Of a stretch of DNA of 64,000 nucleotides, positions 39,048 to 50,464 are shown in pieces. The notes under the pieces are model-generated. The model saw only the letters and a program-made list of their open reading frames with translations. It did no database searches and was not told where the DNA came from. Source of the DNA: an uncultured Roseateles sp. (lineage in GTDB: Bacteria; Pseudomonadota; Gammaproteobacteria; Burkholderiales; Burkholderiaceae_C); contig NZ_CAMFJS010000004.1 of the NCBI RefSeq assembly GCF_945956965.1, forward strand, positions 1 through 64,000. Direction: 5' to 3'. Both the position numbers and the translations under genes were made by a program. Numbering within the stretch: position 1 is the stretch's first letter; every line of letters starts with the position of its first letter.

Positions 39048-39818
39048 ATGCTGCCCCGCCTTTTTGTTGACACCCCGCTCGCCGAGTTGCACCCGCATTC
39101 GGACGCGCAAGCCACCGGCCCTACCGAGCTGGTGTTGCCCGCCGGCGCCGCCCGCCATGTGCAAGTGCTGCGCCTGCAGCCCGGCGCGGCCCTGAATCTC
39201 TTCGATGGCAGCGGCTTCGACTGGCAGGCCGAGGTGCTGCGCATGGGCCGCAGCGAGGTGGTGGTGCAGCTGCATTCGCGCCAGCTGGTGCATCGCGAGC
39301 TAGCTCATGCGGTGAGCCTGTGCGTGGTGATGCCGGCCAATGACCGCATGGACGGTGTGATTGAAAAAGCCACCGAACTGGGCGCTGCTGCGGTGCAGCC
39401 GTTGATGAGCGAGCGCTCTGTGCTGCGCCTGGCCGGCGAACGGGCCGAGAAAAAGCAAGCCCATTGGCAAGGCGTGGCGGTGGCGGCTTGTGAGCAGAGC
39501 GGGCGCAGCGTGCTGCCGCGCGTTGAAGCCGTAAGCAGCCTGCAGCAATGGCTCAAGAGCCTGCCGCCGGTGAGCGCTCAGCAACGCCGCTGGCTGCTCA
39601 GCCCCACGGCTGCGCGGCCTTTGCGCGAGCTGGCAGCGGCGCAGTCAGATGCGACTTCAACCTTGGTCTTGTCCGGCCCCGAAGGCGGCTTGAGCTCGGC
39701 CGAAGAGCAGGCTGCGCGCGATCACGGCTTTGAGGCCGTGCAACTCGGCCCGCGCATTCTGCGAGCCGACACGGCCCCGCTGGCCGTGCTGGGCTGGCTG
39801 GCCCTGCAATCAGTGTGA
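39048..39818 (+). CDS. rsmE: 16S rRNA m3U1498 methyltransferase RsmE
   Basis: RHVQVLRLQPGAAL, EKATELGAAAVQPLMSERS, GPEGGLSSAEE, LGPRILRADTAPLAVL. Confidence 0.95.
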   Translation: MLPRLFVDTPLAELHPHSDAQATGPTELVLPAGAARHVQVLRLQPGAALNLFDGSGFDWQAEVLRMGRSEVVVQLHSRQLVHRELAHAVSLCVVMPANDRMDGVIEKATELGAAAVQPLMSERSVLRLAGERAEKKQAHWQGVAVAACEQSGRSVLPRVEAVSSLQQWLKSLPPVSAQQRRWLLSPTAARPLRELAAAQSDATSTLVLSGPEGGLSSAEEQAARDHGFEAVQLGPRILRADTAPLAVLGWLALQSV

Positions 39819-41120
39819 GTCGGCGGCGGCGTTATCGCCGTTGCTTTCGCCTTCGCGCCCCGGCTTAGGCGTGCGCGCCGAACCCTTGATCAGGTCGAAC
39901 TTGAACATCCGGCATTCGATCGGGCCGTTCCACATCGGGATCTTGCGCGACTCTTTGAGGCGCATCTTGCTGGGCAGCTTCATGTCCGGGCACAGCAGCC
40001 AGGCGGTCCAGCCGGCCGGGTTTTCGGTGTAGGCGCGCTTCCAGTGCGCGGCCAGGCGCGGGAAGAAGTCGTCGCCGGCATCGCGGGCTTCTGAGCCGCC
40101 CGCATCTCGGCTCATCTGGAAGTTACCGGCCTTGCCGCGCACCTCGATGCGCTCGCCGTAGGGCGGGTTCATCATGATGGTGCCGGGCATGCCTTCGGGC
40201 AGCTCGGGCGCCGGGCGTTCCAGCGCGTCACCGCCGTTGAACTGGATGTACTGGGCCACACCGGCGCGCTCGGCATTGCGGCGTGCAAAGTCCACCATGC
40301 GGAAGGCCACATCGCTGCAGTAGATGGGCACGGCGGGCGCATGCTCGCGGTCTTTGGCGGCTTGCTTGATGGCTTGCCAGCGGCCGCGCAGGGGCACGAA
40401 GGGCAATTGGCGCTCGAAGGCAAAGCGGCGCTGCATGCCGGCGGCCATGCCGCAGGCGATTTGCGCCGCTTCCACCGCGATGGTGCCCGAGCCGCAGCAG
40501 GGGTCGTGCAGGGCGCCACCGGTTTCGGGCGTGCCCTTCCAGCCGGCGGCGGCCAGCATGGCGGCGGCCAGGGTTTCCTTCAGCGGGGCGTCGCCCTTGT
40601 CCTCGCGCCAGCCGCGTTTGAACAGCGGCTCGCCGGAGCTGTCGATGTAGAGCGTTGCATCGGTTTCGTTCAGATGCAGCATCACCGGCAGATCGGGGTA
40701 GCGGGTGTCCACGCTGGGGCGCTCACCAGTGGCGTCGCGCAGCACATCGCAAATGGCATCCTTGACCCGCAAGGTGGCGAAGTTGAGGCTGCGCAGCGGG
40801 CTGCGCTGGGCGATGGTGTCCACGCGGATGGTCTCGGCCGGGGTGATCCACTGTGTCCAGTCGATCTTGCAGGCCAGGGCGTAGATATCGTCCTCATGGC
40901 GGTAGCCGCCGCCGATCAGCTCGATCAGCACGCGCTGGGCCAGGCGGCTTTCGAGATTGAGCTTCATCACGGCTTCCAGATCGCCCTTGAGCGCGATGCC
41001 GCCGCGCAGCACCTCGATATGGGTTTTGGGCAGGATGCCCCGCACCTCTTCATCGAGCAGGCGCTCCACGCCGGAGGCACAGGAGACAAAGAGATGGAGC
41101 TTATCGGTGGGGGAAAACAT
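39810..41120 (-). CDS. THUMP-domain class I SAM-dependent RNA methyltransferase (RlmL/YcbY N-half-like)
   Basis: THUMP N-terminus, DPCCGSGTIAVEAAQIA, MMNPPYGERI. Confidence 0.9.
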   Translation of the reverse strand: MFSPTDKLHLFVSCASGVERLLDEEVRGILPKTHIEVLRGGIALKGDLEAVMKLNLESRLAQRVLIELIGGGYRHEDDIYALACKIDWTQWITPAETIRVDTIAQRSPLRSLNFATLRVKDAICDVLRDATGERPSVDTRYPDLPVMLHLNETDATLYIDSSGEPLFKRGWREDKGDAPLKETLAAAMLAAAGWKGTPETGGALHDPCCGSGTIAVEAAQIACGMAAGMQRRFAFERQLPFVPLRGRWQAIKQAAKDREHAPAVPIYCSDVAFRMVDFARRNAERAGVAQYIQFNGGDALERPAPELPEGMPGTIMMNPPYGERIEVRGKAGNFQMSRDAGGSEARDAGDDFFPRLAAHWKRAYTENPAGWTAWLLCPDMKLPSKMRLKESRKIPMWNGPIECRMFKFDLIKGSARTPKPGREGESNGDNAAADSH

Positions 41121-41277
41121 GGGGCAGAGGCGTTGCGATTGCGGCCGCAAGCAAAAAGTTCAAAGGGCAAAAGCGCATGGGCTTTGAGCGTGATTGTCCC
41201 AGTTCGCGGCCGGGCTTGACCAGAGGGCGCGGAATTCAGGCCCATGCCGGCGCCGCCGGCCCCGCCGAGGCCAGGCC

Positions 41278-44094
41278 TCAGGCCGGCACCGGCGCGGCGG
41301 CAGGGCTGTCTTGGCGGGAGGTTGGAGCCCTTGCGGCCGTCCTGCTTGGCGCCTGCCCGGCCACGGGCTTGGGCCAGTGCAAGGCCTCGGCCACAAAGGC
41401 TTCGATCGGCATGGGCCGGCTGAACAAATAGCCTTGGTAGGCATGGCAGCCCAGCTCGGCCAGCAGATCGCGCTGGGCCTCGGTCTCTACCCCTTCGGCG
41501 ATGACGTGCAAGCCCAAGCTGTCGCCTAACTGCACAATCGCATGGGCAATCGCATGGGCATTTGGCTCGCTGATCAGGTCGCGCACAAAGGACTGGTCGA
41601 TCTTGAGCTGCTTGAGCGGCAGGCGCTTCAAGTAAGCCAGCGAGGAGTAGCCGGTACCGAAGTCATCCAGGGACAAGCCCACGCCCAGGCGGCCCAACTC
41701 CGCCATCAAGCGGATCACGCCCTCCACATCGTCCACCAAGGCGCTCTCGGTCAGCTCGATCTTGAGGCGCTCGGTGGGGGCGTTGCTGCGCGCCAGGATT
41801 TGCTGCAGGGTGGACAAGAATCCCTTGTGGCGGAACTGCACGGCGCTGACGTTGACGGCCAGGCTCAAGCTCTCCAGCCGCGGCTGGCCAGTCCACAAGG
41901 CCAGTAGCGCGCAAGCCTGCTGCATCACCCAGGCGCCCAGCGGCACGATCAGGCCGGTCTGTTCCGCCAGCGGGATGAACTGCGCGGGCGAGATCCAGCC
42001 GCGCTGCGGATGCTGCCAGCGCAGCAGCACCTCGGCGCCGGTCAGCTGGCCGCGTTGATTGACCTGGGCTTGCAGATAGAGCGCGAATTGGTCGTTCTGC
42101 AAAGCGCCGCGCAGATCCGCTTCCAGCGTGGCGCGTTCGGCCATGGCGGCCTGGGTTACAGGGTCGAAGAAGCAGAGCTGATTGCGGCCGCCCGCCTTGG
42201 CCTGGTACATGGCGTGGTCGGCATGCTTGAGCAGGTCTTCGCTGCTGCTGCCGTCGCCCGCGCCCCAGACCTTGATGCCGATGCTGGGCGTGCTGTGGTG
42301 CAGATGGTCTTTGAGCTGATAGGGCTGGCCCAGCACGCGCAGGATTTTCTCGGCTGCGGCTTCGGCGTGTTGGGCGGCCTCGGCGTAGTCCTGGCCCAAG
42401 TCCTGCAGCAGCACCACGAATTCATCCCCGCCCCAGCGCGCCACCGAGTCCTGCGCCCGCACCGTGCCCAGCAGGCGCTGCGCGATGCTTTGTAGCAGCA
42501 GGTCGCCCATGCCGTGGCCCAAGGTGTCGTTGAGTGACTTGAAGTTGTCCAGGTCGATGAAGAGCACGGCGCCGTGGCGGCCCTGGCGCTGGGCCGAGGC
42601 CAGGGTCTGGTCCAGGCGGTCCAGCAACAGGCGGCGGTTGGGCAGGCCGGTGAGCGGGTCGTTGAAGGCCAGCTTTTCGATGGCGGCTTCGGCGCGCTTG
42701 CGTTCGGTGATGTCGCGCGTCAGGCCGATGAACAGGGGCTCGCCATCGCGCTCGATGCTGGACACGGCCAGGCTCATCGGGAAGTTGCTGCCGCTCTTGC
42801 GGCGCCCGGTGACGTCGCGGCCAACGCCAATCACGCGGGCCTGCTTGCCGTTCAGGTAGTTGCGCATATAGCCATCGTGCTGGCTGGCCTCAGGCTCGGG
42901 CATCAGCAGGCTGACATTGCGCCCGATCACTTCCTCGGCGCTGTAGCCGAACATGCGGCTGGCCGAGGCGTTGAAGCTCAGGATCAGGCCGCGCGCGTCG
43001 ATGGTGATGACGCCGTCCACCATATTGTCCAGCACCGCCTGGGTGTGCTGGGCTTTGTCGTGGTCGCTGCGCAGCTGGGCTTCGCGTAGCGCGGCGATGC
43101 TGCGCAAGCGGCGCTGGCGCAGCCACAGCGCCAGGCCGCTGACCAGGGCCAGCAGCACGCCGGCACCCAGGGACTGCTGCCATTGGCGCTGCCAGGGCGC
43201 TTCCAGCGCGGTGATTTTTCGGCCGACGGCAACGATCAAAGCGCGATTGGTCTGCAGGCCTGGGGTGCGAACGGTTTGCAAGGCCGTCAGGCGCTCATCC
43301 TGGCTGACCAGGGCCAGGCCTTGCTGAACGCTGGCATCTTGGCCGCTGGCCAGATGGCGGGCCAGCAGCGAGCCCGGTCGGTCCAGCAGTCGGCGGCCCA
43401 TCCAGGCATTGTTCGGCGGGCGCAGGCTGTAGAGCACGCCATCGGCGTGGACCAGGGCGCTCCAGGTGTCATTCGAGGTTTGCGCCGTGCCCAGCACCAG
43501 CTTGAAGTAGTCGGGGTCCAGCGTCACCATGGCCACGCCGGCGAAGCGCCCCTGGGCATCAAACAGCGCGCGCGACAAGCTCATGGTGTATTCGCCCAAC
43601 GCATTGCTATAGGGCTGGGACACATAAAGCATGCCGTACTGCGGCGCCTTTTGCGGCATCAGAAAGTACTCGCGCGCGCTGGCATCGAAATGGGGCAAGT
43701 CGGGCAGCGAGGTGGCTTGCATGCGCCCGCGCGCATCGATGATGGCGGCCATGCGCACGCCCGGCATGGCCTGGGCCAGCGCGCTCAGCAGCGGATGCGC
43801 ATCGTGCTGCATCTGGCCATGGCGCCATTTGCCATGAGATTCGTCGATGGTCTTCAGCGCCGCCTGGATGCCATGCAACTGTTGAGCCACGATGCCATCA
43901 AGCACTTGCACCAGGCCTTGCAGGCGCCGGCTTTCTTGCTGCTGTAGCTCAGTGCGTTCATGCCTGAGCCAGATGCTGGCACACAGTGTGGCGATGACGC
44001 AGGCCAGGGCGAACGCCAACCATTGCGCGTGAAATTGCTGGATGCGAAAGGCCGAACCGGGGCGGTTCGCCGACTGGGAAACTGGGCAGGGCAT
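41278..44094 (-). CDS. Sensor diguanylate cyclase/phosphodiesterase (periplasmic sensor-PAS-GGDEF-EAL)
   Basis: PAS region; GGDEF-type motif RWGGDEFVVLL; EAL region with degenerate AEVLLRWQHP and DDFGTGYSSLAYLK, ESALV; AEGVET. Confidence 0.92.
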   Translation of the reverse strand: MPCPVSQSANRPGSAFRIQQFHAQWLAFALACVIATLCASIWLRHERTELQQQESRRLQGLVQVLDGIVAQQLHGIQAALKTIDESHGKWRHGQMQHDAHPLLSALAQAMPGVRMAAIIDARGRMQATSLPDLPHFDASAREYFLMPQKAPQYGMLYVSQPYSNALGEYTMSLSRALFDAQGRFAGVAMVTLDPDYFKLVLGTAQTSNDTWSALVHADGVLYSLRPPNNAWMGRRLLDRPGSLLARHLASGQDASVQQGLALVSQDERLTALQTVRTPGLQTNRALIVAVGRKITALEAPWQRQWQQSLGAGVLLALVSGLALWLRQRRLRSIAALREAQLRSDHDKAQHTQAVLDNMVDGVITIDARGLILSFNASASRMFGYSAEEVIGRNVSLLMPEPEASQHDGYMRNYLNGKQARVIGVGRDVTGRRKSGSNFPMSLAVSSIERDGEPLFIGLTRDITERKRAEAAIEKLAFNDPLTGLPNRRLLLDRLDQTLASAQRQGRHGAVLFIDLDNFKSLNDTLGHGMGDLLLQSIAQRLLGTVRAQDSVARWGGDEFVVLLQDLGQDYAEAAQHAEAAAEKILRVLGQPYQLKDHLHHSTPSIGIKVWGAGDGSSSEDLLKHADHAMYQAKAGGRNQLCFFDPVTQAAMAERATLEADLRGALQNDQFALYLQAQVNQRGQLTGAEVLLRWQHPQRGWISPAQFIPLAEQTGLIVPLGAWVMQQACALLALWTGQPRLESLSLAVNVSAVQFRHKGFLSTLQQILARSNAPTERLKIELTESALVDDVEGVIRLMAELGRLGVGLSLDDFGTGYSSLAYLKRLPLKQLKIDQSFVRDLISEPNAHAIAHAIVQLGDSLGLHVIAEGVETEAQRDLLAELGCHAYQGYLFSRPMPIEAFVAEALHWPKPVAGQAPSRTAARAPTSRQDSPAAAPVPA

Positions 44095-44159
44095 GGTGGG
44101 CGAGGTAAGGGAGCGTCACCTTAGCGAGCCGCCGCCGCCCGGCCCTTGATGCAGATCAA

Positions 44160-45674
44160 TCAGCAGGGTTTGCGCAAATTGGCCGGTGCGATCTTCAATG
44201 CTTCGCGGTATTTCGCCACGGTTCGGCGCGCCACCTGAATGCCTTGCTCTTCCAGCATGCTGGCCAGGGCGCTGTCTGACAGCGGCTTGTTCGGCGCTTC
44301 CGCCTCCACGAATTGCTTGATCAGCGCCCGCACGGCGGTGCTGGAGGCATTGCCGCCGGCCTCGGTGCTGAGGCCCGAGCCGAAGAAGTACTTCAGCTCA
44401 AAGGTGCCGAATGTGGTGGCCATGTATTTGGCGGTGGTGACGCGGGAAATGGTCGATTCGTGCAGGCCCAGCTCGTCAGCAATCTCGCGCAGCACTAGCG
44501 GCTTCATGGCCAGGGCGCCGTGGGTGAAAAACCCTTTTTGCCGCTCCACGATGGCTTTGGAGACACGCAGAATCGTGTCGAAGCGCTGCTGGATGTTCTT
44601 GATGAACCAGCGCGCTTCCTGCAGCTGACCGCCCAAGGCGCTATTGCTGATGCCGCCGCGGGTTTGCCGCAGGGCGTTGGCATACATCTCATTGATGCGC
44701 AGCTTGGGGGCGACCTCGGGGTTGAGCATCACGCGCAGCTCGCGGCCGACCTTGCGCACGATCACGTCCGGGATCACCGCCTGCGTCTGCCCTAGCGCGA
44801 AGCGCCGCCCCGGCTTGGGGTCCAGAGCGCGAATCAGGGTTTGCGCCTCGCGCAGCAGGGGCTCGTCGGCGCCGGTCAGCGCCATCAGCTTTTTGCTGTC
44901 GCGCTTGGCCAGCAGTTCCAGATGCGATTTGCAGATCAGGATGGCGATCACCTGTGCCGGGCTGCGCGGTAGCGCGCGCAGCTGCAGCGTCAGGCATTCA
45001 GCCAGGTCGCGAGCGCCGACGCCGCCGGGATCCATGTTCTGCAGCCATTTCAGGGCAATGCGCAGATGGTCCAGCAGCTCTTCTTGTTCTTCGGCCTCGC
45101 TGGTCAGCGCCTGGGCGATTTCTTCCAGCGGGTCTTCCAGATAGCCGTCGTCGTTGAGGGACTCGATCAGCACTTGCAAGGCCATGCGGTCGGCTTCGCT
45201 GAGGTGCATGCCGGCCAGCTGCTGATTCAAATGTTCTTGCAGGCTGATCTCGGCGAACTCCTGTTCGCTGCGCTCATCCTCACCGTCATTGCTGGCGCTG
45301 CCGCTGTTGTGATTGCTGGGCAGCTCGCGGATGCCGTCGAAGTCATCGCGCTCGGTGCCGTTTTCCCAGTCGTCGCGCTCGGTGCTGCCGAAGTCTTCGG
45401 CCCGCAATTCCGGCGTGCTTTCGGCATCGGCGCCGCCGCCCAACTCGGTGTCGGCGCTGCTGTCGTCGGCGGCGCTGGCGCGTGGCGGTTCGCTGATCTC
45501 GGGCGCGGCGACGCTGATGTCATCCTCGGTGTCCAGCAGCGGGTTCTGCGCCATCATCTGCTCGATTTCCTGGTTCAGCTCCAGGGTCGAGAGTTGCAGC
45601 AGCCGGATCGATTGCTGCAATTGCGGGGTCAGCGAGAGATGCTGGCTCAGGCGCAGCTGAAGCGACTGTTTCAT
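44160..45674 (-). CDS. rpoN: RNA polymerase sigma-54 factor
   Basis: [33 protein letters not shown]; RpoN box region ARRTVAKYREAL. Confidence 0.97.
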   Translation of the reverse strand: MKQSLQLRLSQHLSLTPQLQQSIRLLQLSTLELNQEIEQMMAQNPLLDTEDDISVAAPEISEPPRASAADDSSADTELGGGADAESTPELRAEDFGSTERDDWENGTERDDFDGIRELPSNHNSGSASNDGEDERSEQEFAEISLQEHLNQQLAGMHLSEADRMALQVLIESLNDDGYLEDPLEEIAQALTSEAEEQEELLDHLRIALKWLQNMDPGGVGARDLAECLTLQLRALPRSPAQVIAILICKSHLELLAKRDSKKLMALTGADEPLLREAQTLIRALDPKPGRRFALGQTQAVIPDVIVRKVGRELRVMLNPEVAPKLRINEMYANALRQTRGGISNSALGGQLQEARWFIKNIQQRFDTILRVSKAIVERQKGFFTHGALAMKPLVLREIADELGLHESTISRVTTAKYMATTFGTFELKYFFGSGLSTEAGGNASSTAVRALIKQFVEAEAPNKPLSDSALASMLEEQGIQVARRTVAKYREALKIAPANLRKPC

Positions 45675-46453
45675 CACATGCGGAAGTTTTCGCCGAGATA
45701 GACCTTGCGCACATCGGCGTTGTCCACAATCTCGGCGGGCGTGCCTTCGGCCAAAACGGCGCCTTCGCTGATGATGTAGGCGCGGTCGCAAATGCCGAGG
45801 GTTTCGCGCACATTGTGGTCGGTGATCAAAACCCCGATGCCGCGCGCCTTCAGGAAGCTGATGATGCGCTGGATCTCCAGCACCGCGATCGGGTCGACGC
45901 CGGCAAAGGGCTCGTCCAGCAAGATGAAACGGGGCTGGGTAGCCAGGGCGCGGGCGATCTCGACCCGGCGGCGCTCGCCGCCCGAGAGTGCGGGGGCGGG
46001 GCTGTCACGCAGCTTCTCGATGCTGAGGTCGTGCAGCAGGTTTTCCAGCAACTCATTGATGCGCGCCTTGCTCAGCGGCCGGCCATTGGCATCGACTTGC
46101 AATTCCAGCACGGCGCGGATGTTCTCTTCCACGGTGAGCTTGCGGAAGATCGAGGCTTCCTGCGGCAGATAGCTCAGGCCCAGGCGGGCGCGCTGGTGGA
46201 TGGGCAGGTGCTGGACTTCCTTGCCGTCGATGTGGATCTCGCCGGCATCGGCGCGCACCAGGCCCACGATCATGTAAAAGCTGGTCGTCTTGCCGGCGCC
46301 GTTGGGGCCCAAGAGGCCGACGACCTCGCCGCTGTCCACGCCCAGGTGCACGTTCTTCACCACCTTGCGCACGCCGTAGCTCTTGGCCAAACCGGTGGCG
46401 TCAAGGCGGCTGCGCGGCGCGCTGCTGCCGCTGATCGGAGCCGCGCTGCTCAT
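45674..46453 (-). CDS. lptB: LPS export ABC transporter ATP-binding protein
   Basis: [32 protein letters not shown], adjacent to lptA and rpoN. Confidence 0.96.
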   Translation of the reverse strand: MSSAAPISGSSAPRSRLDATGLAKSYGVRKVVKNVHLGVDSGEVVGLLGPNGAGKTTSFYMIVGLVRADAGEIHIDGKEVQHLPIHQRARLGLSYLPQEASIFRKLTVEENIRAVLELQVDANGRPLSKARINELLENLLHDLSIEKLRDSPAPALSGGERRRVEIARALATQPRFILLDEPFAGVDPIAVLEIQRIISFLKARGIGVLITDHNVRETLGICDRAYIISEGAVLAEGTPAEIVDNADVRKVYLGENFRM

Positions 46454-47112
46454 GGCGCTTTTTTACTGCTTGGCAACTGAGTGCTGGGCTGCAGAACCAG
46501 ACCAGAACTCGCGGCGGGCTCGGCGCTTGCCGCAGAGCCTCGCGGCATGATCACCACGCGGACGCGGCCGGTGGGGTGGGGCGAGGTCTTGCCGCCGTCC
46601 AGCGTGAACACCTCGCTGCGGTTGTCGTAGACGATCACGGCACCGCTGACCTCGTCGGCCACCGAGTTGCCAACAGTGCGATGCACCACCGCATTGCCGA
46701 TGAAGCGCACGGTGTCGCTGCGGGTGTCGTATTCGACCTGATCGGCGAAGCCTTCAACGGCCTCGCCGGGAACATCACGCGCCTGGCGGAAGGACACCTG
46801 CTTGCCGGTCTGGCCATTGGCATAGGCCTGGAAGTAGCCGTCGCCGGTTTCGCGCACATCAATGCGCTCGGCCTTCAGCAGCAAGCTGCCCTTGCTGAGC
46901 ACCACATTGCCGCTGAATTCGGTGCGCTGGCGCGCCATATCCACCCGGCCGCCTTGGTCAGAGGCGATGTTCAGCGGTTTGAACTGGTCGGCCTTCTCGG
47001 CCCTGGCCATGGCGGCGGCGCCCATGAGCACTGCCATGGCCAGGGTGGCATGGGCTGCGCGGCTGAGGGCGGTAGCACGAGGGCGGGGTGGGCGAAGGCA
47101 GGGTGTTTTCAT
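46450..47112 (-). CDS. lptA: LPS transport periplasmic protein LptA
   Basis: Signal peptide and OstA-like domain; operon with lptB. Confidence 0.9.
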   Translation of the reverse strand: MKTPCLRPPRPRATALSRAAHATLAMAVLMGAAAMARAEKADQFKPLNIASDQGGRVDMARQRTEFSGNVVLSKGSLLLKAERIDVRETGDGYFQAYANGQTGKQVSFRQARDVPGEAVEGFADQVEYDTRSDTVRFIGNAVVHRTVGNSVADEVSGAVIVYDNRSEVFTLDGGKTSPHPTGRVRVVIMPRGSAASAEPAASSGLVLQPSTQLPSSKKAP

Positions 47113-47251
47113 GGCGGCACAATTCTTGCAGACCATTCTAGCCCTGCATCTTCAGGCCCAAGCCGATGCCACGCCAATTTGCAGGAGCGGCACCTAGGCT
47201 GGAGAGATTGAACTGCCGCGCGCGCAGCACGGCAGGTCTTGCAAGCGGGCC

Positions 47252-47917
47252 TCAGCCCTTGCTGGTGCGGGCCAGCTTGATCAGGTAGTCAGCCACTGCC
47301 AGCGCTTGCTGGCCGTTGACGACTTCACCGGCACCACGCACGCCGGCAAGGGCGGGCGAGGTCAGGTAGCGGCCGGCGATGCCGACAGCGGGCACGCCGT
47401 CGATGCGGTATTCGTCCGACAGCTTGCTGGCTTGGGCGCACTTGGTTTGCACGCCAAAGGAGTTGTAGGCGGCGGTGAACTTGGCCATGTCCAGGCCCAG
47501 GCGGCCGGCCAGGGCCATCACGGCCTTGTCGTCCTCGGGCATATCGCGCTGGAAAGCGTTGAACACGGCGGTGTGCACTTCGGCTTCTTTGCCCATGGCT
47601 TCGAGGGCGAAGAACAACTTCTGGTGCGATTTGATATTGGCGCGGAAGCCCACATGCACGCGGCGGAAGTTGACATCGGCGGGCAGCTGCTTGCTCCAGG
47701 CTTCGATGACAGGGTCAAAAGTGAAGCAGTGCGGGCAGCCGTACCAGAAGAACTCCAGCACATCGATCTTGCCGGGTGTGGTGGGCAGGGCCTGAGACAG
47801 CTTCAGGTACTGCTTGCCTTCCACCGGCGCGCCTTGCGCCAAGGCCAGGCCGGGCAGGCTGCCGGCGCCCAGAACGCTCAGGCCCAGAGTGGCGGAGAAA
47901 TCGCGACGCTTCATCAT
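47252..47917 (-). CDS. Thiol:disulfide interchange protein (DsbA-like)
   Basis: EFFWYGCPHCFTFDP; cis-Pro region IDGVPAVGIAGRY. Confidence 0.92.
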   Translation of the reverse strand: MMKRRDFSATLGLSVLGAGSLPGLALAQGAPVEGKQYLKLSQALPTTPGKIDVLEFFWYGCPHCFTFDPVIEAWSKQLPADVNFRRVHVGFRANIKSHQKLFFALEAMGKEAEVHTAVFNAFQRDMPEDDKAVMALAGRLGLDMAKFTAAYNSFGVQTKCAQASKLSDEYRIDGVPAVGIAGRYLTSPALAGVRGAGEVVNGQQALAVADYLIKLARTSKG

Positions 47918-47968
47918 CGGTGAGATCCTTGGAAAGAATGGGTGAGAGGGTGGGAAATCAAGCCGCCA

Positions 47969-48688
47969 TCAGCGCTTGACGGTGACCAGATTGGCTTCCA
48001 TGCCAGCGCCTTCGACCTTGCGCTGCTGCGCTTCGGCTTCGTCGCGGGCGTCGAAGGGGCCCAGGCGCACACGGTAAACGGTGCGGCCGGACTGCTCGCG
48101 CTCGGTGATCTTGGCGCTCAAGCCCTGCATGGCCAGCTTGGCGCGCTGAGCCTCGGCGTCGTCGGACTTGGTGAAGGCACCGGCTTGCACGAAGTAGACA
48201 TTGGGGTCGGCGGCAGGCGCTGCAGCGGCTGCCTTGGACTCGGGCTTCTTGTCGCTGGCGGCTTTGTCGCTAGTTTTTTCAGCCGCCTTTTCAGTGGCTT
48301 TGGCGGGAGCCGGGGCGGGCACTTGCGCAGGCACATGGCTGGGCAGGGCCGCCGGTGCTGGCTCGGCAGCGGTGGTGGCCGCGGCTGGCGCCGTGCTTTG
48401 CACTGGCGCAGCTGTCACCGGCGCCGGGCTGACCACGCCGCTGGCGGCCTTGGCGCCGGCCTTGCCGGCCAAGGGGGCGTTGGGGTCCCAGTTCTTGTTG
48501 CGCAAGGCCTCTTCGGCGTCTTGCTCAGCCGTGCGTTGCGGCACCTTGTTGATGAAGGGGATAGGCACCTTGGTGATGTAGAGCGCCACGCCCAGCGCGA
48601 CGGCCAAGCCGACCAGCAGGCCAACGATCAGGCCGAGGACGAAACCACCCTTTTGTCCAGCTTTTTGGTTCTTGGCCCCTACGCTCAT
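47969..48688 (-). CDS. SPOR-domain protein
   Basis: TM plus Ala/Pro-rich linker, C-terminal SPOR ([30 protein letters not shown]). Confidence 0.88.
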   Translation of the reverse strand: MSVGAKNQKAGQKGGFVLGLIVGLLVGLAVALGVALYITKVPIPFINKVPQRTAEQDAEEALRNKNWDPNAPLAGKAGAKAASGVVSPAPVTAAPVQSTAPAAATTAAEPAPAALPSHVPAQVPAPAPAKATEKAAEKTSDKAASDKKPESKAAAAAPAADPNVYFVQAGAFTKSDDAEAQRAKLAMQGLSAKITEREQSGRTVYRVRLGPFDARDEAEAQQRKVEGAGMEANLVTVKR

Positions 48689-50406
48689 GTGTTCTCCGAT
48701 GTTGTCGTCACCACGGCTTCACGCGCCATCACCTCAGGGGCGCTGACACCCAGCACGGTCAGCGCATTGGCGATGACCTGGCGGGTGGCGGCCAGCAAGG
48801 CAACCCGGGCCAGGCTCAGCTCGGGCGTCTGATCCAGCACGCGCTCGGCGGCATAGTAGCTGTGATAGCTGCTGGACAGTTCGCGCAGGTAGAAGGTCAA
48901 GTCATGCGGGGCCAGGCCTTCGGCGGCGCGGGTCAGCATGGCGGGGTAGTCGGCCAGCTTGAGCATCAAGGCGGCTTCGGTCGGCGCCGTCAGCAGGCTC
49001 AGGTCGGCGCTGGCCAGCGCGGCGGCATCGCCACCACGCGAGACCCAGTTGCGGATCACCGAGCAGATGCGCGCATGGGCGTACTGCACATAGAACACCG
49101 GGTTCTCATCGTTCTGCTTCAGGGCCAGGTCGATGTCGAAGGTGAACTCGGTGTCGGCCTTGCGGCTGATCAGGAAGAAGCGCACGGCGTCGCGGCTGGT
49201 CCAGTCGATCAGGTCGCGCATGGTCACATAACTGCCGGCCCGCTTGGACAGCTTGACTTCCACGCCGCCCTTCATCACCAGCACCATCTTGTGCAGCACG
49301 TAGTCGGGGAAACCTTGCGGGATGCCCACACCGGCCGCTTGCAGGCCGCCGCGCACGCGGGCGATGGTGCCGTGGTGGTCGGTGCCCTGCACATTGATGC
49401 ACTTGGTGAAGCCGCGCTGGAATTTGTTGATGTGATAGGCCACATCCGGCAGGAAGTAGGTGTAGCTGCCGTCGGACTTGCGCATCACGCGGTCCTTGTC
49501 GTCACCGTAGTCGGTACTGCGCAGCCACAGCGCGCCGCCTTCTTCGAAGGTCTTGCCCGAGGCCAGCAGCTTGGCCACGGTGCTTTCCACCGTGCCGCTG
49601 GAGTAGAGGCTGGACTCGAGGAAATAGTTGTCGAAGCGCACGCCCACGGCTTGCAGGTCCAGGTCTTGCTCGTGGCGCAGATAGGCCACGGCGAACTGGC
49701 GGATGCTGTCGAGGTCGTTGATGTCGCCGGAGGCGGTGAACTCGCGGTCATCGGCCTTGACGGTTTTCTTGGCCAGGAAGTCGTCGGCGATGTCCTGGAT
49801 GTAGTCGCCGTTGTAGGCCGATTCCGGCCAACCCGCATCGCCGGGCTTCAGCCCTTTCAGGCGGCATTGGGTAGAGTTGGCCAGGGTGGCGATCTGCACG
49901 CCGGCGTCGTTGTAATAGAACTCGCGGGTGACTTGCGAGCCTTGGGTCTGGAACAGGCTGCAGATGGCGTCGCCCAGCGCGGCTTGGCGGGCGTGGCCCA
50001 GGTGCAGCGGGCCGGTGGGGTTGGCGGAGACGAACTCCACCATCACATGCTGATCGTTGGCGGGCTGCTTGCCGAAGTCGGCGGCGGCGCTCAGCACCTC
50101 GGCCACCACGGCTTGCTTGGCGGCGGGCTTGAGGCGGATATTGATGAAACCGGGGCCGGCAATCTCCATCGCGTCGACCCAGCGCTCAAAGGCCGGGCGG
50201 CGCTGCAAGGCCTCAATCAAAGCCTGCGCCAACTCGCGCGGGTTCTTTTTGAGCGGTCGCGCCAATTGCATGGCGGCCGTGCAGGCATAGTCGCCCAGGG
50301 CGGCTTGCTTGGGGGATTCGAAGGCGGCTGCCAGGTCGGCGCCGGGACTGAGTTCTTGAATCGCTTCGGCCAGGGCGGCGAGCAGTTCTTGCTTGGCTTG
50401 GATCAT
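48685..50406 (-). CDS. argS: Arginyl-tRNA synthetase
   Basis: [24 protein letters not shown] (HIGH), [19 protein letters not shown]. Confidence 0.96.
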   Translation of the reverse strand: MIQAKQELLAALAEAIQELSPGADLAAAFESPKQAALGDYACTAAMQLARPLKKNPRELAQALIEALQRRPAFERWVDAMEIAGPGFINIRLKPAAKQAVVAEVLSAAADFGKQPANDQHVMVEFVSANPTGPLHLGHARQAALGDAICSLFQTQGSQVTREFYYNDAGVQIATLANSTQCRLKGLKPGDAGWPESAYNGDYIQDIADDFLAKKTVKADDREFTASGDINDLDSIRQFAVAYLRHEQDLDLQAVGVRFDNYFLESSLYSSGTVESTVAKLLASGKTFEEGGALWLRSTDYGDDKDRVMRKSDGSYTYFLPDVAYHINKFQRGFTKCINVQGTDHHGTIARVRGGLQAAGVGIPQGFPDYVLHKMVLVMKGGVEVKLSKRAGSYVTMRDLIDWTSRDAVRFFLISRKADTEFTFDIDLALKQNDENPVFYVQYAHARICSVIRNWVSRGGDAAALASADLSLLTAPTEAALMLKLADYPAMLTRAAEGLAPHDLTFYLRELSSSYHSYYAAERVLDQTPELSLARVALLAATRQVIANALTVLGVSAPEVMAREAVVTTTSENT

Positions 50407-50464
50407 GGCGCGATTCTAAGTCGGCGCACCGCCGCCGGATTTGCTGTCACCCGCAGGTTCTATG